Assembly: GCA_019312835.1 (NCBI GenBank)
Contig: JAFDCJ010000272.1
Span: 1 to 39,103 of the forward strand
Direction: 5' to 3'
Source: Deltaproteobacteria bacterium
GTDB lineage: Bacteria > Desulfobacterota > Desulfobacteria > Desulfobacterales > JAFDCJ01
DNA length: 39,103 nt
Shown piece by piece: positions 1 to 7,694 of this stretch (position 1 is the first letter of the stretch; the number at the start of each line of letters is the position of its first letter). A program made the position numbers and the translations under genes. The notes beneath the pieces were generated by a model that saw nothing but the letters and a program-made list of their open reading frames with translations, did not search any database and was not told where the DNA came from.

Positions 1-54
1 ACCGGTGATCATTTGTCATTTCATTCAATCATAACATTTCAAAGATAGCGATCT

Positions 55-1467
55 ATGCCGCCCATCCATACAACGACGGAGCCGCTCAACATTTTACAGC
101 GAATATGGGTTTCGGTTTTTCCCGGTACCCGCGGCAAACCTGTCGAACGTCAAGCTTACCGTCGGCTGTTCAACAGCCTGGTCCTGCATTTCCGTCCCCG
201 GACAGTTCCCCAGCGAACGCTGAAATTTTCGCTGACCTGGGGGCTGGGCGGGATGGCGGTGGTGCTGGTGGCCGTGCTGTTTACCACCGGACTGATGATG
301 AAATTGGTCTACCAGCCGGTCCCTGATCGGGCTTACACCTCCATCCTTTACCTTCAGGACGCCGTTCTTTTCGGTCAGTTGATTCGCAATCTGCATCATT
401 GGAGCGGCAACGCGCTGTTGCTGATCGTCTTTTTGCATATGCTGCGGGTATTTTTTACCGGCGCCTTCCATATGCCCAGACAATTTAACTGGGTCATCGG
501 GCTGCTGATGTTTCTTTTAATCCTGGGATCAAATTTTAGCGGCTATTTGCTGCCGTGGGACCAGCTGGCCTACTGGGCCATCACCATCTGCACCGGTATG
601 CTGGAATACATTCCCGGCATCGGCACCGGCCTGCAGCACCTGCTCCGGGGCGGCGTCGATATCGGGCCGGCGACCCTTTCCATTTTTTATGCGATCCATA
701 CGGCCGTGATTCCCGCCGGCCTGCTTATTCTGATGCCGTTTCATTTCTGGCGGGTGCGCAAATCAGGTGGACTGGTCATTCCCCGTTCACCCCGGGAGAA
801 TCCCGAAGATACGGAAGCATCGGTGGCCGCCATACCGGATTTGATTGTCCGGGAAATAGTTGTGGCCGTGGTGCTGGTTGCCGTTTTGATGGTGCTTTCC
901 GTTGCATTTGATGCCCCCCTGGGAGCCAAGGCCAACCCCGGCCTCAGTCCCAATCCCACCAAGGCGCCCTGGTATTTTGCGGGTATTCAGGAACTGTTGC
1001 TGCATTTCCACCCGCTGTTTGCGGTAATGGTGATCCCAATTTTAATTCTGGCGATCATATTGCTGCTGCCCTATTTGCGTTTTGACGCCGACAGTTCCGG
1101 GGTGTGGTTTTGTTCCGACCGCGGCCGGCTCATGGCGCTGGTTGCAGCGCTTGTGGCGCTTATTGTCACCCCCCTTGGTATTTTAGCCGATGAATACCTT
1201 GTGGATTTTGCCGCCTGGCTGCCAACCTTGCCCGTGGTAATCAGCAACGGATTGATCCCGGCGGTTCTGTCCCTGACAGGTATCATCGGCTTTTACGGGT
1301 TAATGAAGAAAAAATACACGGCGACCAACAACGAAGCCATTCAAGCGGTCTTTATCCTGTTGCTGGTGGCTTTTATTATCTTAACGCTAACCTGCGTCTG
1401 GTTTCGCGGCAGCGGGATGGCGCTGGTGTTTCCGTGGGGAGGGATGACAGTTGCTACTCCGAGTTGA
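55..1467 (+). CDS. Cytochrome b of a bc/b6f-type quinol oxidoreductase
   Basis: Membrane subunit that oxidises quinol and carries two b hemes. Residues 62-85 form the first hydrophobic helix. The heme ligands are visible as H114/H128 and H215/H230. The second pair is 15 residues apart, the spacing known from cytochrome b6 rather than mitochondrial-type cytochrome b. The Qo-site segment SGYLLPWDQ (162-170) is present, and the usual PEWY tetrad appears as APWYF near 309-313. The single 470-residue chain carries both the N-terminal (b6-like) and C-terminal (subunit IV-like) parts. The Rieske gene follows after about 75 bases, so the two form one transcription unit. No clear Shine-Dalgarno precedes the ATG at 55, and the upstream gene lies outside the window. 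Confidence 0.93.
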   Translation: MPPIHTTTEPLNILQRIWVSVFPGTRGKPVERQAYRRLFNSLVLHFRPRTVPQRTLKFSLTWGLGGMAVVLVAVLFTTGLMMKLVYQPVPDRAYTSILYLQDAVLFGQLIRNLHHWSGNALLLIVFLHMLRVFFTGAFHMPRQFNWVIGLLMFLLILGSNFSGYLLPWDQLAYWAITICTGMLEYIPGIGTGLQHLLRGGVDIGPATLSIFYAIHTAVIPAGLLILMPFHFWRVRKSGGLVIPRSPRENPEDTEASVAAIPDLIVREIVVAVVLVAVLMVLSVAFDAPLGAKANPGLSPNPTKAPWYFAGIQELLLHFHPLFAVMVIPILILAIILLLPYLRFDADSSGVWFCSDRGRLMALVAALVALIVTPLGILADEYLVDFAAWLPTLPVVISNGLIPAVLSLTGIIGFYGLMKKKYTATNNEAIQAVFILLLVAFIILTLTCVWFRGSGMALVFPWGGMTVATPS

Positions 1468-1492
1468 TACCCGAATTGGTAAACTATTCAAG

Positions 1493-1516
1493 ACTCCAGT
1501 ACTCCGGTACTCCACT
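1493..1516. repeat. Octad tandem array (ACTCC word, period 8)
   Basis: The word ACTCC recurs at 1493, 1501 and 1509, exactly 8 bases apart, between the cytochrome b stop and the Rieske start. The same word family recurs with the same period at 22762-22860. Confidence 0.6.
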
Positions 1517-1542
1517 ACCATGCGTTGATAGGTGACCTCATC

Positions 1543-2070
1543 GTGGCAAAAATAAATCCTAAAGAAGCAGTTGAGAGTCCCGAGGAACCTTCGCGGAGAA
1601 GCTTTTTAAATAAACTTTGGGTTTTTCTGGGGTGCGTGGCCCTGGTTGAATTTATTGCGGTTGCGGTTGCCTTTCTGCGGCCGGGAAAGTCAAAAGCATT
1701 GCCGGATGGCGGCAATTCGGTCGTGATTGGCGGGTCTGTCGATGAATTTACGCCCGACACCGTGACCGCCTTTGTACGGGGACGGTTTTATCTTGCGCGT
1801 CTGGACGACGGAGGGTTTCTGGCGCTGTCCAGCAAGTGCACGCATCTGGGCTGCACCGTACCGTGGATGGAGACGGAACATAAATTTGTTTGTCCCTGTC
1901 ATTCATCGGCATTTGATATAACCGGCAATGTCATCAGCGCGCCCGCTCCCCGGGCGCTGGATATGTATGCGGTGACCATAGAAAATAACGTCGTAAAGGT
2001 TGACACCGGCAAGCTTCAAAAAAGAGCTGAATTTAACAAGGAACAGGTTGCCTACCCGAAAAAGGCTTGA
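1543..2070 (+). CDS. Rieske [2Fe-2S] iron-sulfur protein
   Basis: High-potential Fe-S subunit that takes an electron from quinol at the cytochrome b Qo site and passes it to a cytochrome c. With the GTG start at 1543 the protein has 175 residues. The N-terminus carries a twin-arginine-like RRSFLNKL followed by one membrane anchor (about 25-46), as expected for a Tat-inserted Rieske protein. The cluster-binding boxes are CTHLGC (C99, H101, C104) and CPCH (C117, C119, H120). C104 and C119 are the usual disulfide pair. A TTG six codons upstream (1525) is possible, but AGGTGA at 1530-1535 sits correctly for the GTG. The gene lies between cytochrome b and the octaheme cytochrome. Confidence 0.93.
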   Translation: MAKINPKEAVESPEEPSRRSFLNKLWVFLGCVALVEFIAVAVAFLRPGKSKALPDGGNSVVIGGSVDEFTPDTVTAFVRGRFYLARLDDGGFLALSSKCTHLGCTVPWMETEHKFVCPCHSSAFDITGNVISAPAPRALDMYAVTIENNVVKVDTGKLQKRAEFNKEQVAYPKKA

Positions 2071-2082
2071 TGCTGGCCTCGG

Positions 2083-2177
2083 GTTGCGCGTTGCGGGTTG
2101 CGCGGGTTATAGCAGACAATCGGAAATCCGCAATCCCGAATCTAAAATATCTGTCATCTGTCCGCTGTCATCTGTTA
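2083..2177. repeat. Three adjacent heptad tandem arrays
   Basis: The gap between the Rieske and cytochrome genes is almost entirely period-7 sequence. GTTGCGS words begin at 2083, 2090 and 2097. AATC recurs at 2118, 2125, 2132 and 2139. TCTGTCA-like words begin at 2150, 2157, 2164 and 2171. Three unrelated words share one exact period. The only other content of the gap is the start region of the next gene. Confidence 0.65.
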
Positions 2178-2190
2178 CACGGAGAAGTGC

Positions 2191-4494
2191 ATGACGAATT
2201 GGAAAATTACCGGAATCGTCGCTACGCTTGTTATCATCCTTGCCGTTCCGGCCTATCTGGTGAAACAGACATATGTGCGTCAGCCAGTCGCGATGAAGCC
2301 GGAAGCCGGCTTTGTGGGCGGTCAAAAATGCGCCGAATGTCATAAGGCCGAGTATGATAAATGGCAGGGGTCGCATCACGACCTGGCCATGGATGTGGCC
2401 GGCGAAAAGAGCGTCCTGGGCAACTTTAACGATTCGCAATTCCAATATTTTAACGAAACTTCCCGTTTCTACCGCCGGGATGGCCGCTATTGGGTTCACA
2501 CCCGGGGGCCGGGCGGCGAATTGGGCGATTTTGAAATCAAGTATACCTTCGGTGCTTATCCGCTGCAACAATATCTGGTGGCGTTCCCGGGCGGACGCCT
2601 GCAGTGCTTGCCCATTGCCTGGGATGTTAGAGAGAACAAATGGTTTCACCTTTATCCGGATGCCCCGATCGATCCCGGCGACTGGCTGTACTGGACCAAC
2701 GCCGGTCAGAACTGGAACGGCATGTGTGCCGAGTGTCATTCCACCAATTTAAAAAAAAATTACGATCTCAAAACCGATGCTTATCAGACGACCTGGTCTG
2801 AGGTCGATGTCAGCTGCGAAGCCTGTCATGGGCCGGGCTCCCTGCACGTGGCCTGGGCCGAATTGCCGGAGATGGCCAGGCCGGCGGCCGAAAATTGCCG
2901 ACTGGTCGTAAAAACCGCCGGCATCAGCTCGCGGGACCAGGTGGAATTATGTGCCCCCTGCCATTCCCGGAGGGCCATTTTAGGTGACTACACCCATGCC
3001 GAACCGGATTTGATGGACTCCATGCTGCCCAGTTTGCTGAACGAGGGCCTTTATTTTGCCGATGGCCAAATTTTAGAAGAAGTCTACGTGTACGGCTCGT
3101 TTACCCAGAGTAAAATGTACCGGCGCGAGGTTCGCTGCAGCGACTGCCATGATGTTCACAGTATCAAGACGGTCAAGTCCGGCAACACGCTTTGCCTGCA
3201 GTGCCACCGGGCAGGTGTTTACGACACCAAGGCGCACCACTTTCACAAAAAGGAAGGTGAGGATGGCCGGCCCATCATGGCGGCGGACGGAAAGGTGTTG
3301 TTTGAGGTCGGCACCGGCGCCCAGTGCGTGCAGTGCCATATGCCGGGACGCATGTACATGGTCAATGACTATCGCCCCGATCATAGTTTTCGGATACCGC
3401 GACCGGATCTCAGTATGGGGCTCGGAGCACCGAATGCCTGCAACCGGTGCCATGTCGACAAATCAGATCAATGGTCCAGCGACTATATGACCAAATGGTA
3501 CGGTCCCGGGCAGCGGGCCCATTATGGCACCATCATCGATGCCGGTCGTAAGCGCCTGCCGGAGGCCGCTGACAGACTGATTCGCCTGGCAGGTGATCCC
3601 CTGTACCCGGTGATCGTGCGCGCGACAGCGTTATCACTGCTGGGAGCCCATCCCGCATCTGTGAGCACAGCGGCCTACGAACGGGCGCTTATGGATCCTG
3701 AAGCCCTGATAAGGCGCACAGCGGTCGACAACTTGAAGGCCCCGGATTTGAAAAGGCAGATCACCTTGCTCACATCCGCGCTTTACGATCCGGTCAAGGC
3801 CGTGCGCATGGAGGCCGCACGTCGAATGTCTGAGATAGCCGCTCCCGAGTTGGACCACCTGCAGGAAAACGTCTATCAGAAGGCCCTGGCCGAATTTCAA
3901 CAATCGATGGAATATTCCGCCGATTTTGCCTTTGGCAGATACAATTTGGGCAACCTCTTCGTCAATCTCAAACAACCCGATAAAGCCATCGAGAATTTCC
4001 GGGCAGCTACCCGGATCGACGGCCGGTTTTACCCGGCCCAGGTCAATCTGGCCATGCTTTACAATCAAATGGGGCGCAAGGATGAGGCCGAAGCGCTGCT
4101 GCGCGAGGTCGCGACCGCCCATGACGATTTGCACCGGATACAGTATTCATTGGGCCTGCTGTTGGCGGAAAACCAGAAATTGGTAGAGGCCGCTTTTTAC
4201 CTCCAAAAGGCCGCCGCCGGCCTGCCCGAGGCTCCCCGGGTGCACTATAACCTCGGATTGCTGCTGCAGCAGTTAAAGCGTGATGCTGAAGCCGAAGTAG
4301 CTCTGAAGACAGCCCTTCGGGCAGATCCGGGTAATCTGGACTTTCTTTACGCCCTGGCAGATTATTACCTCAAACGGCGCAAGTTTGCTCAGGCCAGGCA
4401 AATGGCTGAACAAATGATGGTCAGGCATCCGAATAACGCCATCGGATCTCAGATCCTAAAATATATCGACCAACTCGCTACCGGTAAAAACTAA
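2191..4494 (+). CDS. Octaheme cytochrome c with C-terminal TPR domain
   Basis: Probable electron-transfer partner of the preceding Rieske/cytochrome b pair. Residues 6-24 form an uncleaved or signal-type membrane segment, placing the rest in the periplasm. Eight CXXCH heme motifs begin at residues 47, 179, 209, 254, 316, 335, 379 and 417. Residues from about 455 to 560 look HEAT-like (repeated RxxA helices with a conserved arginine). From about 570 to 760 there are TPRs, with units such as AFGRYNLGNLFVNLKQPDKA and VHYNLGLLLQQLKRDAEA. Multiheme proteins of this kind with a TPR tail are known in Desulfobacterota and related phyla. The physiological acceptor is not known from sequence. The protein could also be a reductase of the cytochrome c554/nitrite-reductase class, but no enzyme-specific heme ligand was identified. 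Confidence 0.88.
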   Translation: MTNWKITGIVATLVIILAVPAYLVKQTYVRQPVAMKPEAGFVGGQKCAECHKAEYDKWQGSHHDLAMDVAGEKSVLGNFNDSQFQYFNETSRFYRRDGRYWVHTRGPGGELGDFEIKYTFGAYPLQQYLVAFPGGRLQCLPIAWDVRENKWFHLYPDAPIDPGDWLYWTNAGQNWNGMCAECHSTNLKKNYDLKTDAYQTTWSEVDVSCEACHGPGSLHVAWAELPEMARPAAENCRLVVKTAGISSRDQVELCAPCHSRRAILGDYTHAEPDLMDSMLPSLLNEGLYFADGQILEEVYVYGSFTQSKMYRREVRCSDCHDVHSIKTVKSGNTLCLQCHRAGVYDTKAHHFHKKEGEDGRPIMAADGKVLFEVGTGAQCVQCHMPGRMYMVNDYRPDHSFRIPRPDLSMGLGAPNACNRCHVDKSDQWSSDYMTKWYGPGQRAHYGTIIDAGRKRLPEAADRLIRLAGDPLYPVIVRATALSLLGAHPASVSTAAYERALMDPEALIRRTAVDNLKAPDLKRQITLLTSALYDPVKAVRMEAARRMSEIAAPELDHLQENVYQKALAEFQQSMEYSADFAFGRYNLGNLFVNLKQPDKAIENFRAATRIDGRFYPAQVNLAMLYNQMGRKDEAEALLREVATAHDDLHRIQYSLGLLLAENQKLVEAAFYLQKAAAGLPEAPRVHYNLGLLLQQLKRDAEAEVALKTALRADPGNLDFLYALADYYLKRRKFAQARQMAEQMMVRHPNNAIGSQILKYIDQLATGKN

Positions 4495-4570
4495 CCGCCA
4501 CCGCCTTTCCTCAGCTTTTCAACCCGTTGGAATCCCATCCGGCAAACGGTCTTTTGGTCCTGCCTGTAGA

Positions 4571-4584
4571 TGAATATTCATTCA
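4571..4584. promoter_or_regulatory. Imperfect second FadR-type site
   Basis: TCATTCA at 4578-4584 is a perfect half-site. The matching upstream half at 4567-4573 agrees with TGAATGA at 5 of 7 bases, at the same N4 spacing. A further isolated half-site TGAATGA lies at 4670-4676. Both are upstream of the perfect operator at 4737-4754 and could be auxiliary binding sites. Confidence 0.35.
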
Positions 4585-4708
4585 TTTTCCTGGTATTATT
4601 GAAATGAAGGGTAAATTCTTTAGGACATATCTCTAAATATAATATAAAATACTAAAATATTTGTATAAATGAATGAATAAATTCGTCACCTTTGTGTGCA
4701 AATAAGAC

Positions 4709-4737
4709 TTGACAGGGAGCATGTCAGCCTGTATTAT
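4709..4737 (+). promoter_or_regulatory. Sigma70-type promoter of the TetR-family gene
   Basis: A consensus TTGACA at 4709-4714 is followed by 17 bases and TATTAT at 4732-4737, giving an expected start of transcription near 4744. The -10 element touches the first base of the operator at 4737-4754, so a bound repressor would block polymerase. The whole gap 4495-4793 otherwise contains only AT-rich sequence and operator-like half-sites. Confidence 0.75.
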
Positions 4738-4754
4738 GAATGAGCATTCATTCA
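4737..4754. promoter_or_regulatory. FadR-type operator, perfect palindrome
   Basis: TGAATGAGCATTCATTCA is a perfect inverted repeat of the form TGAATGA-N4-TCATTCA. This matches the consensus form I recall for the TetR-family FadR (YsiA) of Bacillus, which controls beta-oxidation genes and is released by long-chain acyl-CoA. It spans the predicted transcription start of the adjacent TetR-family gene, pointing to autoregulation. Confidence 0.75.
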
Positions 4755-4793
4755 TTTTAGAAAGATCGGGTTTTCTGCGACAGGAGGTCCACA

Positions 4794-5387
4794 ATCAACC
4801 GAAAAGAAAAAAATAATAAGTATCATCTCATCCTGGAGGCAGCCATAAAAGTCTTTGCCCGCCAGGGCTTTTACCAGTCGACCGTTGCCCAGATCGCCAG
4901 AGAGGCCGGCGTGGCCGACGGCACCATCTATCTCTATTTCAAGAATAAAGACGATATTCTGGTACAGTTCTTCAATTACCGGACCAAGCAGGTTTTTGAT
5001 GGATTTCGCGCCGCCGTCGACCAGGCGGACAACAGCCTCGACAAACTGCGGAACCTTATCCGACGGCACCTCATGGAATTCCAGCAGGATCGCAACATGG
5101 CGGTGGTGTACCAGGTTGAAACCCATCAGAGCAGCCGACTGGCGGAAGAGCAGATCAGGGAGATGGCCAAGATGTACCAGGACCTCGTCTCTGAAATTGT
5201 TGAAACCGGCCAACAGGAAGGCAGCATACGCAAGGATCTCTATGTCAGTTTGGTCAAACGATTTATCCTGGGAGCGGTTGACGAAGTGATCAACACCTGG
5301 CTGCATTCGGATAAACATTACGATCTGGTTACCATGGCAGATCCTCTGGTGGATCTTTTTATCAGAGGAATCGGAACTATGGATTAA
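4794..5387 (+). CDS. fadR: TetR/AcrR-family repressor, FadR-like
   Basis: Likely acyl-CoA-responsive repressor of fatty-acid degradation. The helix-turn-helix reads STVAQIAREAGVADGTIYLYF, with the recognition helix and the TIYLYF signature of the FadR subgroup. The frame is open from 4761. The first usual start codon (GTG at 4911) would delete half of the DNA-binding domain. AGGAGG at 4782-4787 lies 6 bases before ATC at 4794. Starting there gives 197 residues, a normal TetR length, beginning with NRKEKNNKYHLILEAAIKVF after the initiator. So either a rare ATC start is used or an ATG was changed by mutation or sequencing error. It sits upstream of the acyl-CoA dehydrogenase, Fe-S oxidoreductase and etfBA. 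Function as FadR is inferred from the operator and neighbours. Confidence 0.85.
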   Translation: MNRKEKNNKYHLILEAAIKVFARQGFYQSTVAQIAREAGVADGTIYLYFKNKDDILVQFFNYRTKQVFDGFRAAVDQADNSLDKLRNLIRRHLMEFQQDRNMAVVYQVETHQSSRLAEEQIREMAKMYQDLVSEIVETGQQEGSIRKDLYVSLVKRFILGAVDEVINTWLHSDKHYDLVTMADPLVDLFIRGIGTMD

Positions 5388-5443
5388 AAGAAGTTCACCA
5401 CACAAAGGCGCAGAATATCACCGCCAGAAGGAAGGCAAAATTT

Positions 5444-5470
5444 TGACCACCAAGACACGAAGACACCAGG
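5444..5470. repeat. Octad tandem repeat (CACCAAGA-like, period 8)
   Basis: CACC/CACG-AAGA words recur at 8-base spacing in the 200-base gap between the repressor and the acyl-CoA dehydrogenase. Nothing else recognisable lies in this gap except the Shine-Dalgarno AAGGAG at 5575-5580. No FadR-type palindrome was seen directly upstream of the dehydrogenase. Confidence 0.4.
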
Positions 5471-5587
5471 ATGGACGATTAATCGGCAGCCTCTGAAAGA
5501 AAATGGCCCCGACAGCGGTTTGGCCGGGTCTCTGTGACGTGGTGCCCCCGTGGTTGAACCATAAAGAGATAAAAAAGGAGAAAAAAA

Positions 5588-7405
5588 ATGGCACAGCAAA
5601 TTGCAGATCGAAGGGATGTTGATTTTGTCCTTCACGAGCAGTTGCAGGTCGAGAAATTGAGCGCGCATGATATTTATGCCGAATTCAATAAGAAAACCAT
5701 CGATCTTATCATATCCGAAGCCCGCAATCTGGCGATCAAGGAGATTTTGCCGACCCAGGTGGAAGGTGATCGCCAAGGCACGCCTTTCGATGCCGGCCAG
5801 GTAACGGTTCCGGAATCATTCCACAAAGCCTGGGAGCTGTTTAAGGAAGGTGAATGGCTGGCCATGATCGAAGATCCGGATTGGGGCGGGCAGGGCATGC
5901 CGCGGGCCGTGGCCCTGGCGGCCAGCGATTATATGAATGGGGCCAACTTTGCGTTTATGATGTATGCCGGCTTAACCCATGGCGCCGGCAAGCTGGTGGA
6001 AACCTTTGGCACCGATGATCAAAAAAACCTGTTTTTAAAGAAAATGTACAGCGGCGAGTGGACCGGTACCATGTTGCTGACCGAACCCGAAGCAGGTTCT
6101 GATGTGGGGGCGCTGACGACCGCCGCTGTAAAAAATGATGACGGCACCTATTCAATCACCGGTAACAAGATCTTTATTTCTTCGGGTGAACACAATCTGG
6201 CGGAGAACATCATTCATCCCGTCTTGGCGCGAATCGAGGGGGCCCCCGAGGGTACCAGCGGCATTTCACTTTTTATCGTTCCCAAAATCTGGGTCAACGA
6301 CGACGGCAGCCTGGGAGAGCCTAACGACGTGGTTTGTACCGGTGTGGAAGAGAAAATGGGCATCCATGGCAATGCTACCTGCTCGATGTCGCTCGGCAGC
6401 AAAGGCCAATGCCGGGGGCTGCTTCTGGGCGAGGAGAACAAAGGCATGCGGGCCATGTTCGTGATGATGAACGAAGCGCGATTGCTGGTGGGCGTCCAGG
6501 CCTTTGCCTGCGCAACGGCATCCTACCTGCATGCCGTCAACTATGCCCGTCAGCGGATACAGGGCAGGCATTTATTGAACATGATGGATAAAAGCGCTCC
6601 ATCGGTTCCGATCATACAGCATCCGGATGTCCGGCGCATGTTGTTGACCATGAAAACCTATGTCGAGGGAATGCGCAGCCTTTTGTACTATATCGGCCAT
6701 TGTGATGACATAAGGGAAATTTCCGATGACGAGGAGGAAAAAGCCAAATACCAGGGTATCATTGATCTGCTGATTCCGGTGGCCAAGGGCTACGTATCCG
6801 ACAAGGCGCTGGAGGTTTGCAACCTGGGCGTCCAAATATTCGGCGGATATGGCTATATCAAGGAGTATCCAATGGAGCAGCTGTTAAGGGACTGCCGGAT
6901 TACCCCGATCTACGAGGGCACCAACGGCATCCAGGCCATGGACCTGTTAGGCAGAAAGCTTGGCATGAACAAGGGTAAACCGATCATGGATCTAATGGTG
7001 GAAATCCAAAATACCATCGCCGATGCCAGGGCCAATTCAAGAACCGAAGGCTATGCCGGCAAACTAGAGGCCGCGCTCAACAAATTGGGTGAAGTGGCCC
7101 TGCATCTGGGTCAAACGGCCATGTCACCCAAGGTCATGACCGCCTTCGCCCACGCCTATCCGTTCATGGAAGTCGCCGGTGATGTGGTTCTGACCTGGCA
7201 GCTTCTCTGGCGCGCCACCATAGCCGCCCAGAAACTGGAAAACGGCGCCAAGAAGAAAGATGCTGTATTTTATGAGGGTCAGTTAAAAAGTGCCGAATTT
7301 TTTACCCACAGTATCCTGCCGGTGGCCCTGGGGAAAATGAATGCCATCCTGGCGACCAACAGCGCTGCAATTGATATAGACGAAGATGCGTTCGGCGGCA
7401 AATAG
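5588..7405 (+). CDS. Acyl-CoA dehydrogenase, 600-residue class with C-terminal extension
   Basis: FAD enzyme that oxidises acyl-CoA to trans-2-enoyl-CoA and passes electrons to ETF. The 605-residue length fits the long acyl-CoA dehydrogenase class, which has an N-terminal extension and an extra C-terminal helical domain (about 470-600). The FAD/substrate segment LLTEPEAGSDVGAL lies near 165-178. The catalytic-base region IYEGTNGIQ places the expected glutamate at 443. The start at 5588 has a good AAGGAG eight bases upstream. Downstream, in the same orientation, lie the Fe-S oxidoreductase and etfBA, which are its expected electron acceptors. The acyl-chain preference cannot be read from the sequence. 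Confidence 0.93.
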   Translation: MAQQIADRRDVDFVLHEQLQVEKLSAHDIYAEFNKKTIDLIISEARNLAIKEILPTQVEGDRQGTPFDAGQVTVPESFHKAWELFKEGEWLAMIEDPDWGGQGMPRAVALAASDYMNGANFAFMMYAGLTHGAGKLVETFGTDDQKNLFLKKMYSGEWTGTMLLTEPEAGSDVGALTTAAVKNDDGTYSITGNKIFISSGEHNLAENIIHPVLARIEGAPEGTSGISLFIVPKIWVNDDGSLGEPNDVVCTGVEEKMGIHGNATCSMSLGSKGQCRGLLLGEENKGMRAMFVMMNEARLLVGVQAFACATASYLHAVNYARQRIQGRHLLNMMDKSAPSVPIIQHPDVRRMLLTMKTYVEGMRSLLYYIGHCDDIREISDDEEEKAKYQGIIDLLIPVAKGYVSDKALEVCNLGVQIFGGYGYIKEYPMEQLLRDCRITPIYEGTNGIQAMDLLGRKLGMNKGKPIMDLMVEIQNTIADARANSRTEGYAGKLEAALNKLGEVALHLGQTAMSPKVMTAFAHAYPFMEVAGDVVLTWQLLWRATIAAQKLENGAKKKDAVFYEGQLKSAEFFTHSILPVALGKMNAILATNSAAIDIDEDAFGGK

Positions 7406-7472
7406 TTGGAGTGGCGCATCTTCGTGACGAAGCTAAATCAAGGGAATCAATTCGTCATAGCGACAAAAGGCC

Positions 7473-7590
7473 GTTTGAGGTTGGAGGTTTGAGGCTTGAG
7501 GCTGAAGGGCTGAAATTCTGAGTATGCCTCCAACCTCTAACCTCAAACCTTCAACCAATATCGGCAGCCAGCAGCCAACAACCAGTAACC
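7473..7590. repeat. Inverted pair of heptad arrays plus a third array
   Basis: GTTTGAG-like words start at 7473, 7480, 7487, 7494 and 7501. The complementary CCTCNAA-like words start at 7527, 7534, 7541 and 7548. Together they form an imperfect inverted repeat of about 22 bases with a loop of about 30. A further array of NNNANCC words starts at 7563, 7570, 7577 and 7584. All have period 7. They fill most of the 289-base gap between the acyl-CoA dehydrogenase and the Fe-S oxidoreductase. Confidence 0.65.
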
Positions 7591-7694
7591 TTAATTGAAT
7601 ACAGTCCTTGTCTGATAGCGGTATTCATGATAATGAAACGCCTTGGCCCAGATTGGGATGACTACAAAAACTTAAAGGAGCGTGACAAAAAAAT

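Noticed and set aside
7624-7637. TTCATGATAATGAA as another FadR operator before the Fe-S oxidoreductase
   Set aside because: Its half-sites do not match TGAATGA and its symmetry is shorter; it is probably chance in AT-rich DNA.
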